64,000 bases of DNA. Source: Pseudomonas neuropathica. Its GTDB lineage: Bacteria; Pseudomonadota; Gammaproteobacteria; Pseudomonadales; Pseudomonadaceae. Position numbers and translations under genes: made by a program. Below are positions 35,037 to 42,821 of this stretch, piece by piece. Location: positions 310,001 to 374,000 of the forward strand of contig NZ_JACOPX010000003.1 of NCBI RefSeq assembly GCF_015461835.1, given 5' to 3'. Below the pieces are notes generated by a model. That model did no database searches, was not told the origin of the DNA, and was given only the letters and a program-made list of their open reading frames with translations. The stretch's first letter is position 1, and the number at the start of each line of letters is the position of its first letter.

Positions 35037-35153
35037 TCAACCGCGTTTACCCTTGCCCAACCGTCGCGCCCGCAAGAGGTCGATGCCCAGGGTGATAAAG
35101 CCGAACGTACTGATGCCCAACACCATCAACAGGCCGATTTCAACGCTGCTCAT
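35037..35153 (-). CDS. Small single-pass membrane protein, 38 aa
   Basis: A short frame on the minus strand, starting MSSVEIGLLMVLGISTFGF: a hydrophobic helix of about 18 residues (6-24) followed by a strongly basic tail (RARRLGKGKRG). A GGGGA ribosome site lies 8 bases before the ATG. Length and layout recall small membrane subunits or regulators such as KdpF-like or stress-related proteins, but I cannot name it. It converges on the GyrI-like gene and shares the perfect stem-loop. Confidence 0.6.
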   Translation of the reverse strand: MSSVEIGLLMVLGISTFGFITLGIDLLRARRLGKGKRG

Positions 35154-35318
35154 AAACGGTTTCCCCCAAGGGTGATCAGAGACACACCTGAGAAATAGCC
35201 CGCCGCGAACCCGAAGAAAAGCACTTATACGCAGGCTTTACGCCGCCCGTGCGCATCGATATGCAGGCCTTATTCCTTTATGCTTTCGGCACTTTCTTCT
35301 GCCGATTTCCGAGCCGCC

Positions 35319-35807
35319 ATGAACACCGTTATCCGCAACGTCACCGCCGCCGATCTGGACCGCTGCTACGCCATCGAAACCGTTGCCTACGAAGGTGACG
35401 AAGCGGCCACCCGCGAGAAGATCGCCACGCGCATTGCCACCTGGCCGGAAGGTTTTATCGTTGCCGAGGTGGATGGCGTGGTGGCAGGCTTCGTCAATTC
35501 CGGCGCGGCGTTTGATGTGCAAATGTCCGACGAGGCGTTCAAGGAACTGATTGGCCACGACCCGAAAGGGCCGAACGTGGTGATCATGTCGGTGGTGGTG
35601 CACCCGGATTATCAGGGGCAGGGTTTGGCCAAGCGTTTGATGGGCGAGTTCATCGAGCGCATGCGCGGGATGGACAAGGCGACGATTCATCTGATGTGCA
35701 AGGAAAAGCACATTGCGTTGTATGCCGGGTTTGGTTTTGCCTACATCAAACCGTCGGAGTCTGATCACGGCGGCATGGCGTGGCACGAGATGATCCTGAC
35801 CCTCTAA
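35319..35807 (+). CDS. GNAT family N-acetyltransferase
   Basis: A 162-residue acetyltransferase with the acetyl-CoA motif VVVHPDYQGQGLAKRLMGEFIERM near residues 90-113 and a late LYAGFGFAYIKPSESDHGGM segment. Similar enzymes resemble arylalkylamine/serotonin N-acetyltransferase-like GNATs (SESDHGGMAWHEM). Substrate is not evident. ATG 35319 lies after GAGCCGCC, a weak ribosome site. It converges on a PPOX gene across a REP. Confidence 0.85.
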   Translation: MNTVIRNVTAADLDRCYAIETVAYEGDEAATREKIATRIATWPEGFIVAEVDGVVAGFVNSGAAFDVQMSDEAFKELIGHDPKGPNVVIMSVVVHPDYQGQGLAKRLMGEFIERMRGMDKATIHLMCKEKHIALYAGFGFAYIKPSESDHGGMAWHEMILTL

Positions 35808-35825
35808 CCCCACACCGATCTCCAC

Positions 35826-35910
35826 TGTAGGAGCTGCCGAAGGCTGCGATCTTTTGATCTTGATTTTTAACAGCAAGGTCAAAAGATCGCAGCCTTCAGC
35901 AGCTCCTACA
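35826..35910. repeat. REP palindrome, family C
   Basis: TGTAGGAGCTGCCGAAGGCT and its near-inverse (one change) are about 25 bases apart, oriented with the GGAGCTGCC ends outward. It lies between a converging acetyltransferase gene and a PPOX gene. Confidence 0.9.
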
Positions 35911-35927
35911 CGGGGGACCGTGTTGTG

Positions 35928-36533
35928 TCAGTAAAGGGTATCGCTTACCCGTTTCGGCGCTTCCCGATCGTAAGTGTCGGCATCGAACTGCCCGTCATTC
36001 AGGCGCTTGTGGAAAGCGCCGGCAGAGGGCAGGGCCGAGCGCGGCAGATGCGTTTCCGGGTTCCACGCATCCGAGCGTACAAACGCTTTTGAACAATGAA
36101 AAAACGCCGCTTCCACCGTCACCAGCAACACCGTTTTCGCCGGTTTGCCATTCACCGCAAAACTCTCCAACAAATGCTGCTCCGCGCTGATCACCGCCGT
36201 GCCATTGACCCGCAATGTCTCGCCAATCCCCGGGATGATGAACAGCAGCGACACCCGCGAATCGTGCAACACATTGCGCAGGGTATCGATGCGGTTATTG
36301 CCCGGGCGATCCGGCAGCGCGAGCGTGCGCTCATCAATGATCCGCACAAACCCGGCTTTGTCACCGCGCGGCGAATTATCCAGGCCATCGGTGCCCACCG
36401 AGCTGACAATCACCAGCGGCGACAGGCGCACCATTGCCTGATAATCCTCGTTGAGAAAACCGATCTGCTTGCGCAGCGCCCGTTCATGCGGCAATCCGTA
36501 AATCGCTTCCAGCGCTTCGATTGAATCGATCAT
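35928..36533 (-). CDS. PPOX-class flavin-binding protein (MSMEG_1061 type)
   Basis: A 201-residue pyridoxamine 5'-phosphate oxidase-like split-barrel protein, probably FMN- or F420-type flavin-binding. The pattern VIVSSVGTDGLDNSPRGDKAGFVRIIDERTLALPDRPGNNRIDTLRNVL (41-89) is characteristic of the MSMEG_1061 subgroup. The redox reaction is unknown. It begins 18 bases after the end of the acetyltransferase gene at 36552-37037 and is probably co-transcribed with it. Confidence 0.85.
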   Translation of the reverse strand: MIDSIEALEAIYGLPHERALRKQIGFLNEDYQAMVRLSPLVIVSSVGTDGLDNSPRGDKAGFVRIIDERTLALPDRPGNNRIDTLRNVLHDSRVSLLFIIPGIGETLRVNGTAVISAEQHLLESFAVNGKPAKTVLLVTVEAAFFHCSKAFVRSDAWNPETHLPRSALPSAGAFHKRLNDGQFDADTYDREAPKRVSDTLY

Positions 36534-36551
36534 CGTGCATCCCTCGATGAC

Positions 36552-37037
36552 TTAGAAAACCAGGCCCATGCGCCGTTCGTAACCGATCCGGCCCTTGTAC
36601 GCTTCGCCGCTGTCGACATAGCCGTGTTTGGCATACAGCGCGATGGCTGCGTCGTTATCCGCGTCGACCGACAATTCCAGTCCCTTGATCTCCGGCCACG
36701 CCTGACGCGCAACGCCGGGCAACGCTTGCAGACAGGCCTTGCCGTAACCCTTGCCCTGAGCGCGGCGATCGACCTGCAACGCATGCAGGGTGGCGCTGTG
36801 TTCATCGGCCCAGGCCGGCAACACGGGCGGGCGCTTGAGCAACAGAAACGCCACGGGTACTTCATCTGCCAGCAGCGCAAAACCCTTCACACCCCGTCCG
36901 GGTTTCGACAGCAAGGTGTGCAAAGCCCCATGGATATCGCCGGAGAACTTGATCTGCTCGGCATGGATTTCAATCGCCTCGACTTGCTCACGCTGCAAGG
37001 TGTTAAGGCTGTCGTACGGCACGAGTTGGGCTGACAC
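36552..37037 (-). CDS. GNAT family N-acetyltransferase
   Basis: A 161-residue acetyltransferase with LHALQVDRRAQGKGYGKACLQALP (about 82-105; RAQGKGYG is the acetyl-CoA loop) and DNDAAIALYAKHGYVDSGE as motif B. I chose GTG 37037 because AAGGAAATTCCC lies directly upstream; a frame open further upstream has no ribosome site. Substrate unknown. It is upstream of the PPOX gene in the same orientation and divergent from 37178. Confidence 0.82.
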   Translation of the reverse strand: MSAQLVPYDSLNTLQREQVEAIEIHAEQIKFSGDIHGALHTLLSKPGRGVKGFALLADEVPVAFLLLKRPPVLPAWADEHSATLHALQVDRRAQGKGYGKACLQALPGVARQAWPEIKGLELSVDADNDAAIALYAKHGYVDSGEAYKGRIGYERRMGLVF

Positions 37038-37177
37038 GGGAATTTCCTTTTTCCTACAAAGATGAGCCTCGGATTCTAGCGATTTTGTCTTCTGCGGAAA
37101 TTTTTTGTTTCGCCTGTCGATCACCTCGAGTGCCGAACGACTAAGGGTGTCCTCACAACAAAAACACGGAGAACACC

Positions 37178-37603
37178 ATGAGCGCACAAACCGAGATCCA
37201 GACCCTGATCAACACCTACCGCGAAGCCGTCATGACCAAGGACGTAGAGAAAGTCATGGCGTTGTACGCCGACGACATCGTCTCTTTCGACGCAATCAAG
37301 GCCCTGCAATTCAAGGGTAAAGCCGCCTACCGCGCGCATTGGGTCGAGTGCATGGAAATGTGCCCCGGCCCGCACATTTTCGAGTTCCACGAAATCGCCA
37401 TCGAAAGCGCTGACGACATCGCCTTCGCCCATTGGGTGGCCAACTGCGGCGGCACCAATGACAAGGGCGAAACCCAGAGTTGCTGGATGCGCGTCACCGC
37501 TTGCTATCGGCAGGTTGGCGGGACATGGAAAATCGTCCACGAACACTGGTCGGCGCCGTTCGATCCGATGAGCGGCGCGACCCTGTTCGATGTGACCCCC
37601 TGA
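37178..37603 (+). CDS. SnoaL-like/NTF2-fold protein
   Basis: A 141-residue NTF2-fold protein of the SgcJ/EcaC or ketosteroid-isomerase-like group: TLINTYREAVMTKDVEKVMALYADDIVSFD (9-38) at the start and a Trp-rich end (GGTWKIVHEHWSAPFD). Such proteins bind or modify small hydrophobic molecules; the role is unknown. ACGGAGAACACC gives the ribosome site. It precedes a DGPF protein and an ECF42 sigma factor with about 40 bases between, probably one operon. Confidence 0.8.
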   Translation: MSAQTEIQTLINTYREAVMTKDVEKVMALYADDIVSFDAIKALQFKGKAAYRAHWVECMEMCPGPHIFEFHEIAIESADDIAFAHWVANCGGTNDKGETQSCWMRVTACYRQVGGTWKIVHEHWSAPFDPMSGATLFDVTP

Positions 37604-37643
37604 TCTTCAGCCATAGTTGATCCGTCCGCTTCAGGAGAACGCC

Positions 37644-37988
37644 ATGAAGTATTTATGCCTGGTCTACAGCGATGAGCGCCTGCTGCATTCATCGCCCGAC
37701 AGCCCGGAGGACGCCGAATGCAGGGCCTACGCCGAGTCGATTCAGGGCAGTGGGCGAATGGTCGCCGCCGAGGCGCTGGAGTCGGTGCAGACCGCCACCA
37801 CGGTGCGTATGCGCAACGGCAAATTGTCGATCACCGATGGCCCGTTCGCTGAAACCAAGGAGCAACTGGCCGGTTTCTACCTGATTGACGCCAAGGATCT
37901 CAACGACGCGATTCAGATAGCCGGCAATATTCCGGCGGCGCGGGTTGGCAGCGTTGAAGTACGACCGGTGCGGCAATTGAATGTCTGA
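37644..37988 (+). CDS. YCII-related DGPF protein
   Basis: A 114-residue YCII-domain protein with the invariant DGPF motif (65-68 in SITDGPFAETKEQL). DGPF proteins occur next to ECF42-group sigma factors and are their proposed partners or targets. It overlaps the start of the sigma factor gene by 8 bases, so the two are translationally coupled. AGGAGAACGCC precedes ATG 37644. Confidence 0.9.
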   Translation: MKYLCLVYSDERLLHSSPDSPEDAECRAYAESIQGSGRMVAAEALESVQTATTVRMRNGKLSITDGPFAETKEQLAGFYLIDAKDLNDAIQIAGNIPAARVGSVEVRPVRQLNV

Positions 37989-39222
37989 GGTCAAGGCGCG
38001 GGTCGAGCAGGTCTACCGCGAAGAGTCGCGGCGGATTCTGGCGACGCTGATTCGCCTGCTGGGTGATTTCGACCTCGCCGAAGAAGCCTTGCACGAGGCG
38101 TTCTTCGTTGCGGTCGAACGCTGGCAGCGCGACGGCGTGCCAGACAATCCGCGCACTTGGCTGGTCTCCACCGGGCGCTTCAAGGCCATCGATGTGTTGC
38201 GCAGGCGTGCGCGGTTCAAGGCCTCGCAGCCGCTGTTGCTGGCGCAACTGGAAGAACTGGAACAGGCCGACTGGAGTGGCGAAGACGTGGAAGACGATCG
38301 TCTGCGGCTGATCTTCACCTGTTGCCACCCGGCGCTGGCGGCGGATGCGCAAGTGCCGCTGACCTTGCGTGAAGTCTGCGACCTGACCACCGAGGAAATC
38401 GCCCGCGCCTTTCTCTGCGCGCCGGCAGCGATTGCCCAGCGCATCGTGCGCGCCAAAGCGAAGATTCGTGACGCGAGAATTCCCTATCAAGTACCGAGCC
38501 TGAGCGAACTGCCCGAGCGCCTCGATAGCGTGTTGCGGGTGATTTATCTGGTGTTCAACGAAGGGTATTCGGCGTCGTGCGGGGCCGAGTTGATCCGTGA
38601 GGATCTGACCCGCGAGGCGATACGGCTTGGGTGGCTGTTGATGGAATTGCTACCGGAGCCGGAGGTGATGGGGCTGCTGGCGATGATGCTGTTGCACGAG
38701 TCGCGACGGTCGGCGCGCACTTCGCCGAGTGGTGAACTGGTGCTACTGGATGATCAGGACCGTTCACTGTGGGATGCCGGGTTGATTGCTGAGGGATGTG
38801 CGCTGGTCGAACGTGCACTGACCACGCGGCGCTTTGGGCCATATTGTTTGCAGGCGGCGATTGCGGCGGTTCATGCTGAGGCGCCGTCGGCGGGGGAGAC
38901 GGATTGGGAGCAGATCGTTGGTTTGTATGACGTGCTGTTGCGTGCGGTGCCTTCGCCGGTGATCGAGTTGAACCGGGCGGTGGCGGTGGCCAAGCGGGAT
39001 GGGGCGCTGAACGGTTTGAATCTGATTGAAGGGATTTTGGGACGCGGCGAGTTGCAGGATTATCACTTGGCGCATTCGGCGCGGGCGGAGTTTTGTCGGC
39101 AATTGGGCAGGGTGGAAGAGGCGAGGGCGGCGTATTTGCGCGCCTTGGAGCTTACGCGGCAGGAACCGGAACGGCGGTTTATTGAAGGGCGGCTTTCGGC
39201 GCTGGAATTGCCCTCACCCTAG
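37981..39222 (+). CDS. ECF42-type RNA polymerase sigma factor with long C-terminal extension
   Basis: A 413-residue sigma factor: region 2 (about 12-75, LIRLLGDFDLAEEALHEAFFVAVERW), region 4 (about 108-160, LTLREVCDLTTEEIARAFLCAPAAIAQRI) and a C-terminal extension of about 240 residues, helical and TPR-like (AEFCRQLGRVEEARAAYLRALELTRQEPERRF). The association with a DGPF protein fits ECF42; no anti-sigma gene is adjacent, as expected for this group. The last codons, Pro-Ser-Pro-stop, lie inside a family D repeat. Confidence 0.9.
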   Translation: MSEVKARVEQVYREESRRILATLIRLLGDFDLAEEALHEAFFVAVERWQRDGVPDNPRTWLVSTGRFKAIDVLRRRARFKASQPLLLAQLEELEQADWSGEDVEDDRLRLIFTCCHPALAADAQVPLTLREVCDLTTEEIARAFLCAPAAIAQRIVRAKAKIRDARIPYQVPSLSELPERLDSVLRVIYLVFNEGYSASCGAELIREDLTREAIRLGWLLMELLPEPEVMGLLAMMLLHESRRSARTSPSGELVLLDDQDRSLWDAGLIAEGCALVERALTTRRFGPYCLQAAIAAVHAEAPSAGETDWEQIVGLYDVLLRAVPSPVIELNRAVAVAKRDGALNGLNLIEGILGRGELQDYHLAHSARAEFCRQLGRVEEARAAYLRALELTRQEPERRFIEGRLSALELPSP

Positions 39223-39430
39223 CCCTCTCCCAGGGGGAGAGGGGACTGATTGGGGGATATTGGAGAGGTTCACCGACTTGAACGATCGATATTGAATTCA
39301 GAATCAACCCAATCTGATCGAGGTTCAAGGCCGCAACGAATCCACAATCGACTCGGTCTCTCAGGTCGATGTATGACGCAAGACACCTCGGTCGGCTCCT
39401 TCTCCCTCCGGGAGAGGGCTGGGGTGAGGG
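39211..39430. repeat. Large intergenic palindromic repeat, family D
   Basis: Arms CCCTCACCCTAGCCCTCTCC and GAGAGGGCTGGGGTGAGGG enclose a 170-base interior with GACTCGGTCTCTCAGGTCG and ACACCTCGGTCGGCTCC. It overlaps the last four codons of the ECF42 gene (stop TAG at 39220-39222 lies inside CCCTCACCCTAG) and reaches to 18 bases before the end of the converging LysR gene. Confidence 0.85.
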
Positions 39431-39447
39431 TGGCTCTGTCTTGACCG

Positions 39448-40305
39448 CTATTCCAACATCTTGCTGAGCAACCAGCTCCCCGCCGGCCCCGGCGGATACA
39501 GCCGCGACCACAAGGCATCGACAAACACCGGTTTCGGCCAGCCGCGCACGTTCAATTCCACCAGCAAATCATTGCCAAAGCGCTGTGCCAGCCAACGCGG
39601 CAACGGCGCCCAGCCAAAACCTTTCTCGGCCATTTCCAGCAACATCAGATAACTCGGTGCCGACCACACCCGACCTTTGCCGCGACTGTCGTAAGGATTG
39701 ACGATTGTCGCCAGGCGCAATTCACGGTGCTGTTCCAGGACGTGTTGATCAACGTGATCAAGCTTGGCCAGCGCGTGATCGCGATTGACGAACAAGGCGA
39801 TTTCCGTGCGCTCGGCCACCGTCGACGTCGCCAGGTCCGGTGGGTAGCTCTCTTGCATCTCGGCGAAGGCCAGATGCGCACGACCGCGCTGCACCAGCTC
39901 GATCAGGTCATCGCATTCGGCGATCAGGCATTCCAGCTCCAGATCCGGATAACGCTGCTCAAACCCGACCAGCGCCGCTTCAAAACGGTACGACTGATAA
40001 GTGTCGGAAATCGCCACGGTCAGCTTCGGCTCGACGCCTTGGGACAACTGCCGCGCAGTCATTTCCAGACGACTGCTGGCCGCCAGAATCGCCTCGGCGC
40101 GTTGCAGCATCACATGCCCGGCCGGGGTCAGCGCCGGTTTGCGGCTGCTGCGATCGAACAACTGCAGATCCAGATCGATCTCAAGGCTGGCCACTGCCGC
40201 GCTGATGGTCGACTGACTGCGCCCCAGTTTGCGCGCCGCTGCCGAAAACGAGCCTTGGGTCGCCGCCTGGACAAACGCCAGCAGCACTTCCTGCGAGATC
40301 ATCAA
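39448..40305 (-). CDS. LysR-family regulator divergent from a PACE gene
   Basis: A 285-residue LysR protein with the N-terminal HTH (FVQAATQGSFSAAARKLGRSQSTISAAVASLEIDLDLQLFDR, 11-52) and a C-terminal substrate-binding core. It lies 86 bases from and divergent to a PACE efflux gene and is its likely regulator, matching the arrangement at 27390-28825. ATG 40305 or ATG 40302 could start translation. Confidence 0.88.
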   Translation of the reverse strand: MMISQEVLLAFVQAATQGSFSAAARKLGRSQSTISAAVASLEIDLDLQLFDRSSRKPALTPAGHVMLQRAEAILAASSRLEMTARQLSQGVEPKLTVAISDTYQSYRFEAALVGFEQRYPDLELECLIAECDDLIELVQRGRAHLAFAEMQESYPPDLATSTVAERTEIALFVNRDHALAKLDHVDQHVLEQHRELRLATIVNPYDSRGKGRVWSAPSYLMLLEMAEKGFGWAPLPRWLAQRFGNDLLVELNVRGWPKPVFVDALWSRLYPPGPAGSWLLSKMLE

Positions 40306-40391
40306 CTATCGCCTTGATCGATGGTTATTGGTTATGAAGTATCGGTATCAAGATAGATCATGGCAACCCTATTCACTCAAGGAGTCAGGCC

Positions 40392-40829
40392 ATGACTGCC
40401 CACAAATCGATCACTGAACGTATTTTCCAGGCCGTTGGTTTCGAACTGCTGGCCATCCTGATCTGCACCCCGTTGCTGGCGTGGATCATGCAAAAACCGA
40501 TGCTTGAAATGGGCGCGGTGACTGTGTTGATCGCGTTGCTGGCGCTGGGCTGGAACGTGGTGTTCAACCGTTTCTTCGACCGGATGCTGGAACGCATGAA
40601 CGTCGCGCACAACGCTTGGATACGTGTGGTGCACGCGCTGCTGTTCGAAGGCGGCTTGATCGTGATGGGCGTGCCGCTGATTGCCTGGTGGCTGTCGGTC
40701 AGCCTGTGGCAGGCGTTTTTGCTCGACATCGGCGTGTTGCTGTTTTTCCTGCCGTACACCTATGTTTATCACTGGGGCTATGACGTGGTACGTGAGCGCT
40801 TCATGACCCGTAACGCTTGCCAAGGCTAA
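40392..40829 (+). CDS. PACE efflux transporter (BTP family)
   Basis: A 145-residue inner-membrane protein in two BTP halves (about 6-66 and 72-138) with RIFQAVGFELLAILICTPLLAW and ALGWNVVFNRFFDRMLERM in the first and HALLFEGGLIVMGVPLIAWW and YTYVYHWGYDVVRERF in the second. It probably exports biocides or amines, like AceI. AAGGAGTCAGGCC precedes the ATG. It is the second PACE gene of the window, with its own divergent LysR regulator. Confidence 0.87.
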   Translation: MTAHKSITERIFQAVGFELLAILICTPLLAWIMQKPMLEMGAVTVLIALLALGWNVVFNRFFDRMLERMNVAHNAWIRVVHALLFEGGLIVMGVPLIAWWLSVSLWQAFLLDIGVLLFFLPYTYVYHWGYDVVRERFMTRNACQG

Positions 40830-40840
40830 CACCACCCCCG

Positions 40841-40896
40841 TATAGGAGCTGCCGAAGGCTGCGACCTTTTGCTCGCAGCCTTCGGCAGCTCCTACA
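40841..40896. repeat. REP palindrome, family C
   Basis: A short pair, TATAGGAGCTGCCGAAGGCT and the inverse GCAGCCTTCGGCAGCTCCTA, with only about 15 bases between. It lies between the converging PACE and SDR genes. Confidence 0.9.
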
Positions 40897-40921
40897 GGGG
40901 GGCAAGTGTTTTCAGCGTTGG

Positions 40922-41680
40922 TTAGAGGAACATGCCGCCGGATGCCTCGACCCGCTGACCATTGATCCACTGCGCACCCGGCGACAGCAACAACGCCAAT
41001 GCCCCGCCAATGTCATCCGGCTGCCCGGCCCGGCCCAGTGCGGTGTTGCTGGCAACCATCGCATTCACCGCCGAGTTGTCTCTTACGGCGCCACCGCCGA
41101 AGTCAGTTTCGATGGCGCCCGGGGCGAGAATGTTCACGCCAATCTGCCGGGCCCCCAGCTCTTTGGCCTGATAACGGGTCAGCACTTCCATCGCGCCTTT
41201 CATCGCCGCATAGGCGCCGTAACCCGGCAGACTGAAACGGGTCAGGCCGCTGGAAATATTGATGATCCGCCCGCCATCGTTGATCAGCGCCAGCAACTGT
41301 TGGGTCAGGAAGAATGGCCCTTTCAACTGAATGTTCATCAGCAAATCAAACTGCTCCGGGGTGGTCTCGGCAAACAGCGCATGCACGCCGATCCCGGCAT
41401 TGTTGATCAGGAAATCAAAACGCTGACGGTCAAACGTCTGCTGCAACGCCTGCTCAACACGTGTACTGAAATCGGCGAAGCTTTCGCTGCGGCCGACGTC
41501 CAGTTGCAGCATCACGGCTTTCGCGCCGAGTGCCTGCAGTTCGGTTACCAGCGCCTGGGCTTCATCGGCGCGGCTGTTGTAGGTGCCGATGATGTCGATG
41601 CCCTGAGCGGCGAGGTGCAGGGCGGCGTTTTTGCCCAAGCCGCGACTGGCGCCGGTGATCAATGCGATTTTGCGATTCAT
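40922..41680 (-). CDS. Short-chain dehydrogenase/reductase (SDR)
   Basis: A 252-residue classical SDR: nucleotide-binding TGASRGLG (9-16), INNAGIG (about 90-96), catalytic YxxxK in YAAMKG and the PG motif in LAPGAIETDF. The substrate is unknown. GAGGAAGCCTCC precedes ATG 41680. It is divergent from a LysR gene across 120 bases, which probably regulates it. The open frame continues past this start for a further 300 codons as an overlap of the LysR gene, so it is not coding. Confidence 0.88.
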   Translation of the reverse strand: MNRKIALITGASRGLGKNAALHLAAQGIDIIGTYNSRADEAQALVTELQALGAKAVMLQLDVGRSESFADFSTRVEQALQQTFDRQRFDFLINNAGIGVHALFAETTPEQFDLLMNIQLKGPFFLTQQLLALINDGGRIINISSGLTRFSLPGYGAYAAMKGAMEVLTRYQAKELGARQIGVNILAPGAIETDFGGGAVRDNSAVNAMVASNTALGRAGQPDDIGGALALLLSPGAQWINGQRVEASGGMFL

Positions 41681-41800
41681 GGAGGCTTCCTCGATTGCGG
41701 TGAGTGGTGATGGCCTCAGTTTATTTGTCCGCCAAGGGGTGATAAACAGGTTGAAAACGGAATCACTGGTCGGCTCAGCCGAACAATCCATAGGTGCCTT

Positions 41801-42697
41801 ATGAACAAACTGGAACTGCTGCGCACCTTCGTCCGGGTCAGCGAACTGTCGAGTTTTACCCTCGCGGGCGAGAGCCTTGGCTTGCCGCGCTCGACCGTGT
41901 CCGAACATGTGCAAGCGCTGGAAACCCTGCTCGGCACGCGTCTGCTGCAACGCACCACACGCAAGGTGCAGGCGACGCAGGACGGGCTGGTGTTGTACGA
42001 GCGCAGCAAGGACCTGCTCTCGCACATGGACGAGATCGAGGGCTTGTTCCGCCAGGACGAGGCGTCGCTGACCGGGCGCATTCGGGTCGACATGCCGAAC
42101 ATTCTCGCGCGGCGTCTGATCATGCCGCGCCTGCCGCAATTCATGGAGCGTCATCCGAACCTGGAGCTGGAAATCAGCAGCACCGATCGCCGGGTTGATC
42201 TGCTCAGCGAAGGCTTCGATTGCGTGGTGCGCATCGGCGCGCAACCGGATCAGTCGGTGGTCGCGCGGCACCTCGGCGATTTCCAGATGGCCAACTGCGC
42301 CAGCCCCGCGTACCTCGAGCGTTACGGCGTGCCGCAAACCCTTGAGGATCTGGCGCAGCATCGACTGGTGCATTACGTCGGCGTGCTCGGTTCGCGCTCG
42401 GAAGGTTTTGTGTACGAGGAGGGCGGTCAGGTTAAACGCTTGCCGATGGCTGGCAGCATTACGGTCAACAGCACTGACGCTTACGAGTCGGCGTGCCTGG
42501 GCGGTTTTGGTCTGACGCAGGTGCCGCGCACCGGCATGCAAACGCATCTGGAAAACGGCGAACTGGTCACCGTGCTGCCGCAATTCACCGCGCCGGCGAT
42601 GGGGATTTCATTGTTGTATGCGCGGCAGCGGCATTTGCCGTTGCGGGTCAGGGTGTTTATGGACTGGCTCGGCGATCTGATTCGTTCCGCGCTCTGA
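41801..42697 (+). CDS. LysR-family regulator divergent from an SDR gene
   Basis: A 298-residue LysR protein: HTH region LLRTFVRVSELSSFTLAGESLGLPRSTVSEHVQALE (6-41), then an effector-binding domain with the DVxxRIG-like VDLLSEGFDCVVRIG signature of the CrgA/DsdC-like subgroup. AATCCATAGGTGCCTT precedes the ATG with weak ribosome-site match. It likely controls the divergent SDR gene; converging phosphate transporter gene follows a REPIN. Confidence 0.88.
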   Translation: MNKLELLRTFVRVSELSSFTLAGESLGLPRSTVSEHVQALETLLGTRLLQRTTRKVQATQDGLVLYERSKDLLSHMDEIEGLFRQDEASLTGRIRVDMPNILARRLIMPRLPQFMERHPNLELEISSTDRRVDLLSEGFDCVVRIGAQPDQSVVARHLGDFQMANCASPAYLERYGVPQTLEDLAQHRLVHYVGVLGSRSEGFVYEEGGQVKRLPMAGSITVNSTDAYESACLGGFGLTQVPRTGMQTHLENGELVTVLPQFTAPAMGISLLYARQRHLPLRVRVFMDWLGDLIRSAL

Positions 42698-42717
42698 ACC
42701 TGAACACCGGTCAAAAC

Positions 42718-42806
42718 TGTAGGAGTGAGCCTGCTCGCGATAGCGGTGTGTCAGTTGAATCAATGTTGACTGATACACCGCTATCGCGAGCAGGCTCACT
42801 CCTACA
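42718..42806. repeat. REPIN-like palindrome, family A
   Basis: TGTAGGAGTGAGCCTGCTCG plus CGATAGCGGTGTGTCAGTT and its inverse flank about 10 bases. It lies between the converging LysR and phosphate transporter genes. Confidence 0.93.
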
Positions 42807-42821
42807 AGGGATCTTCGTCGG

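Noticed and set aside
40922..42583. 553-codon open frame extending the SDR gene into the LysR region
   Set aside because: The SDR start is set by its ribosome site and TGASRGLG near the N-terminus; the rest is antisense to the LysR gene.
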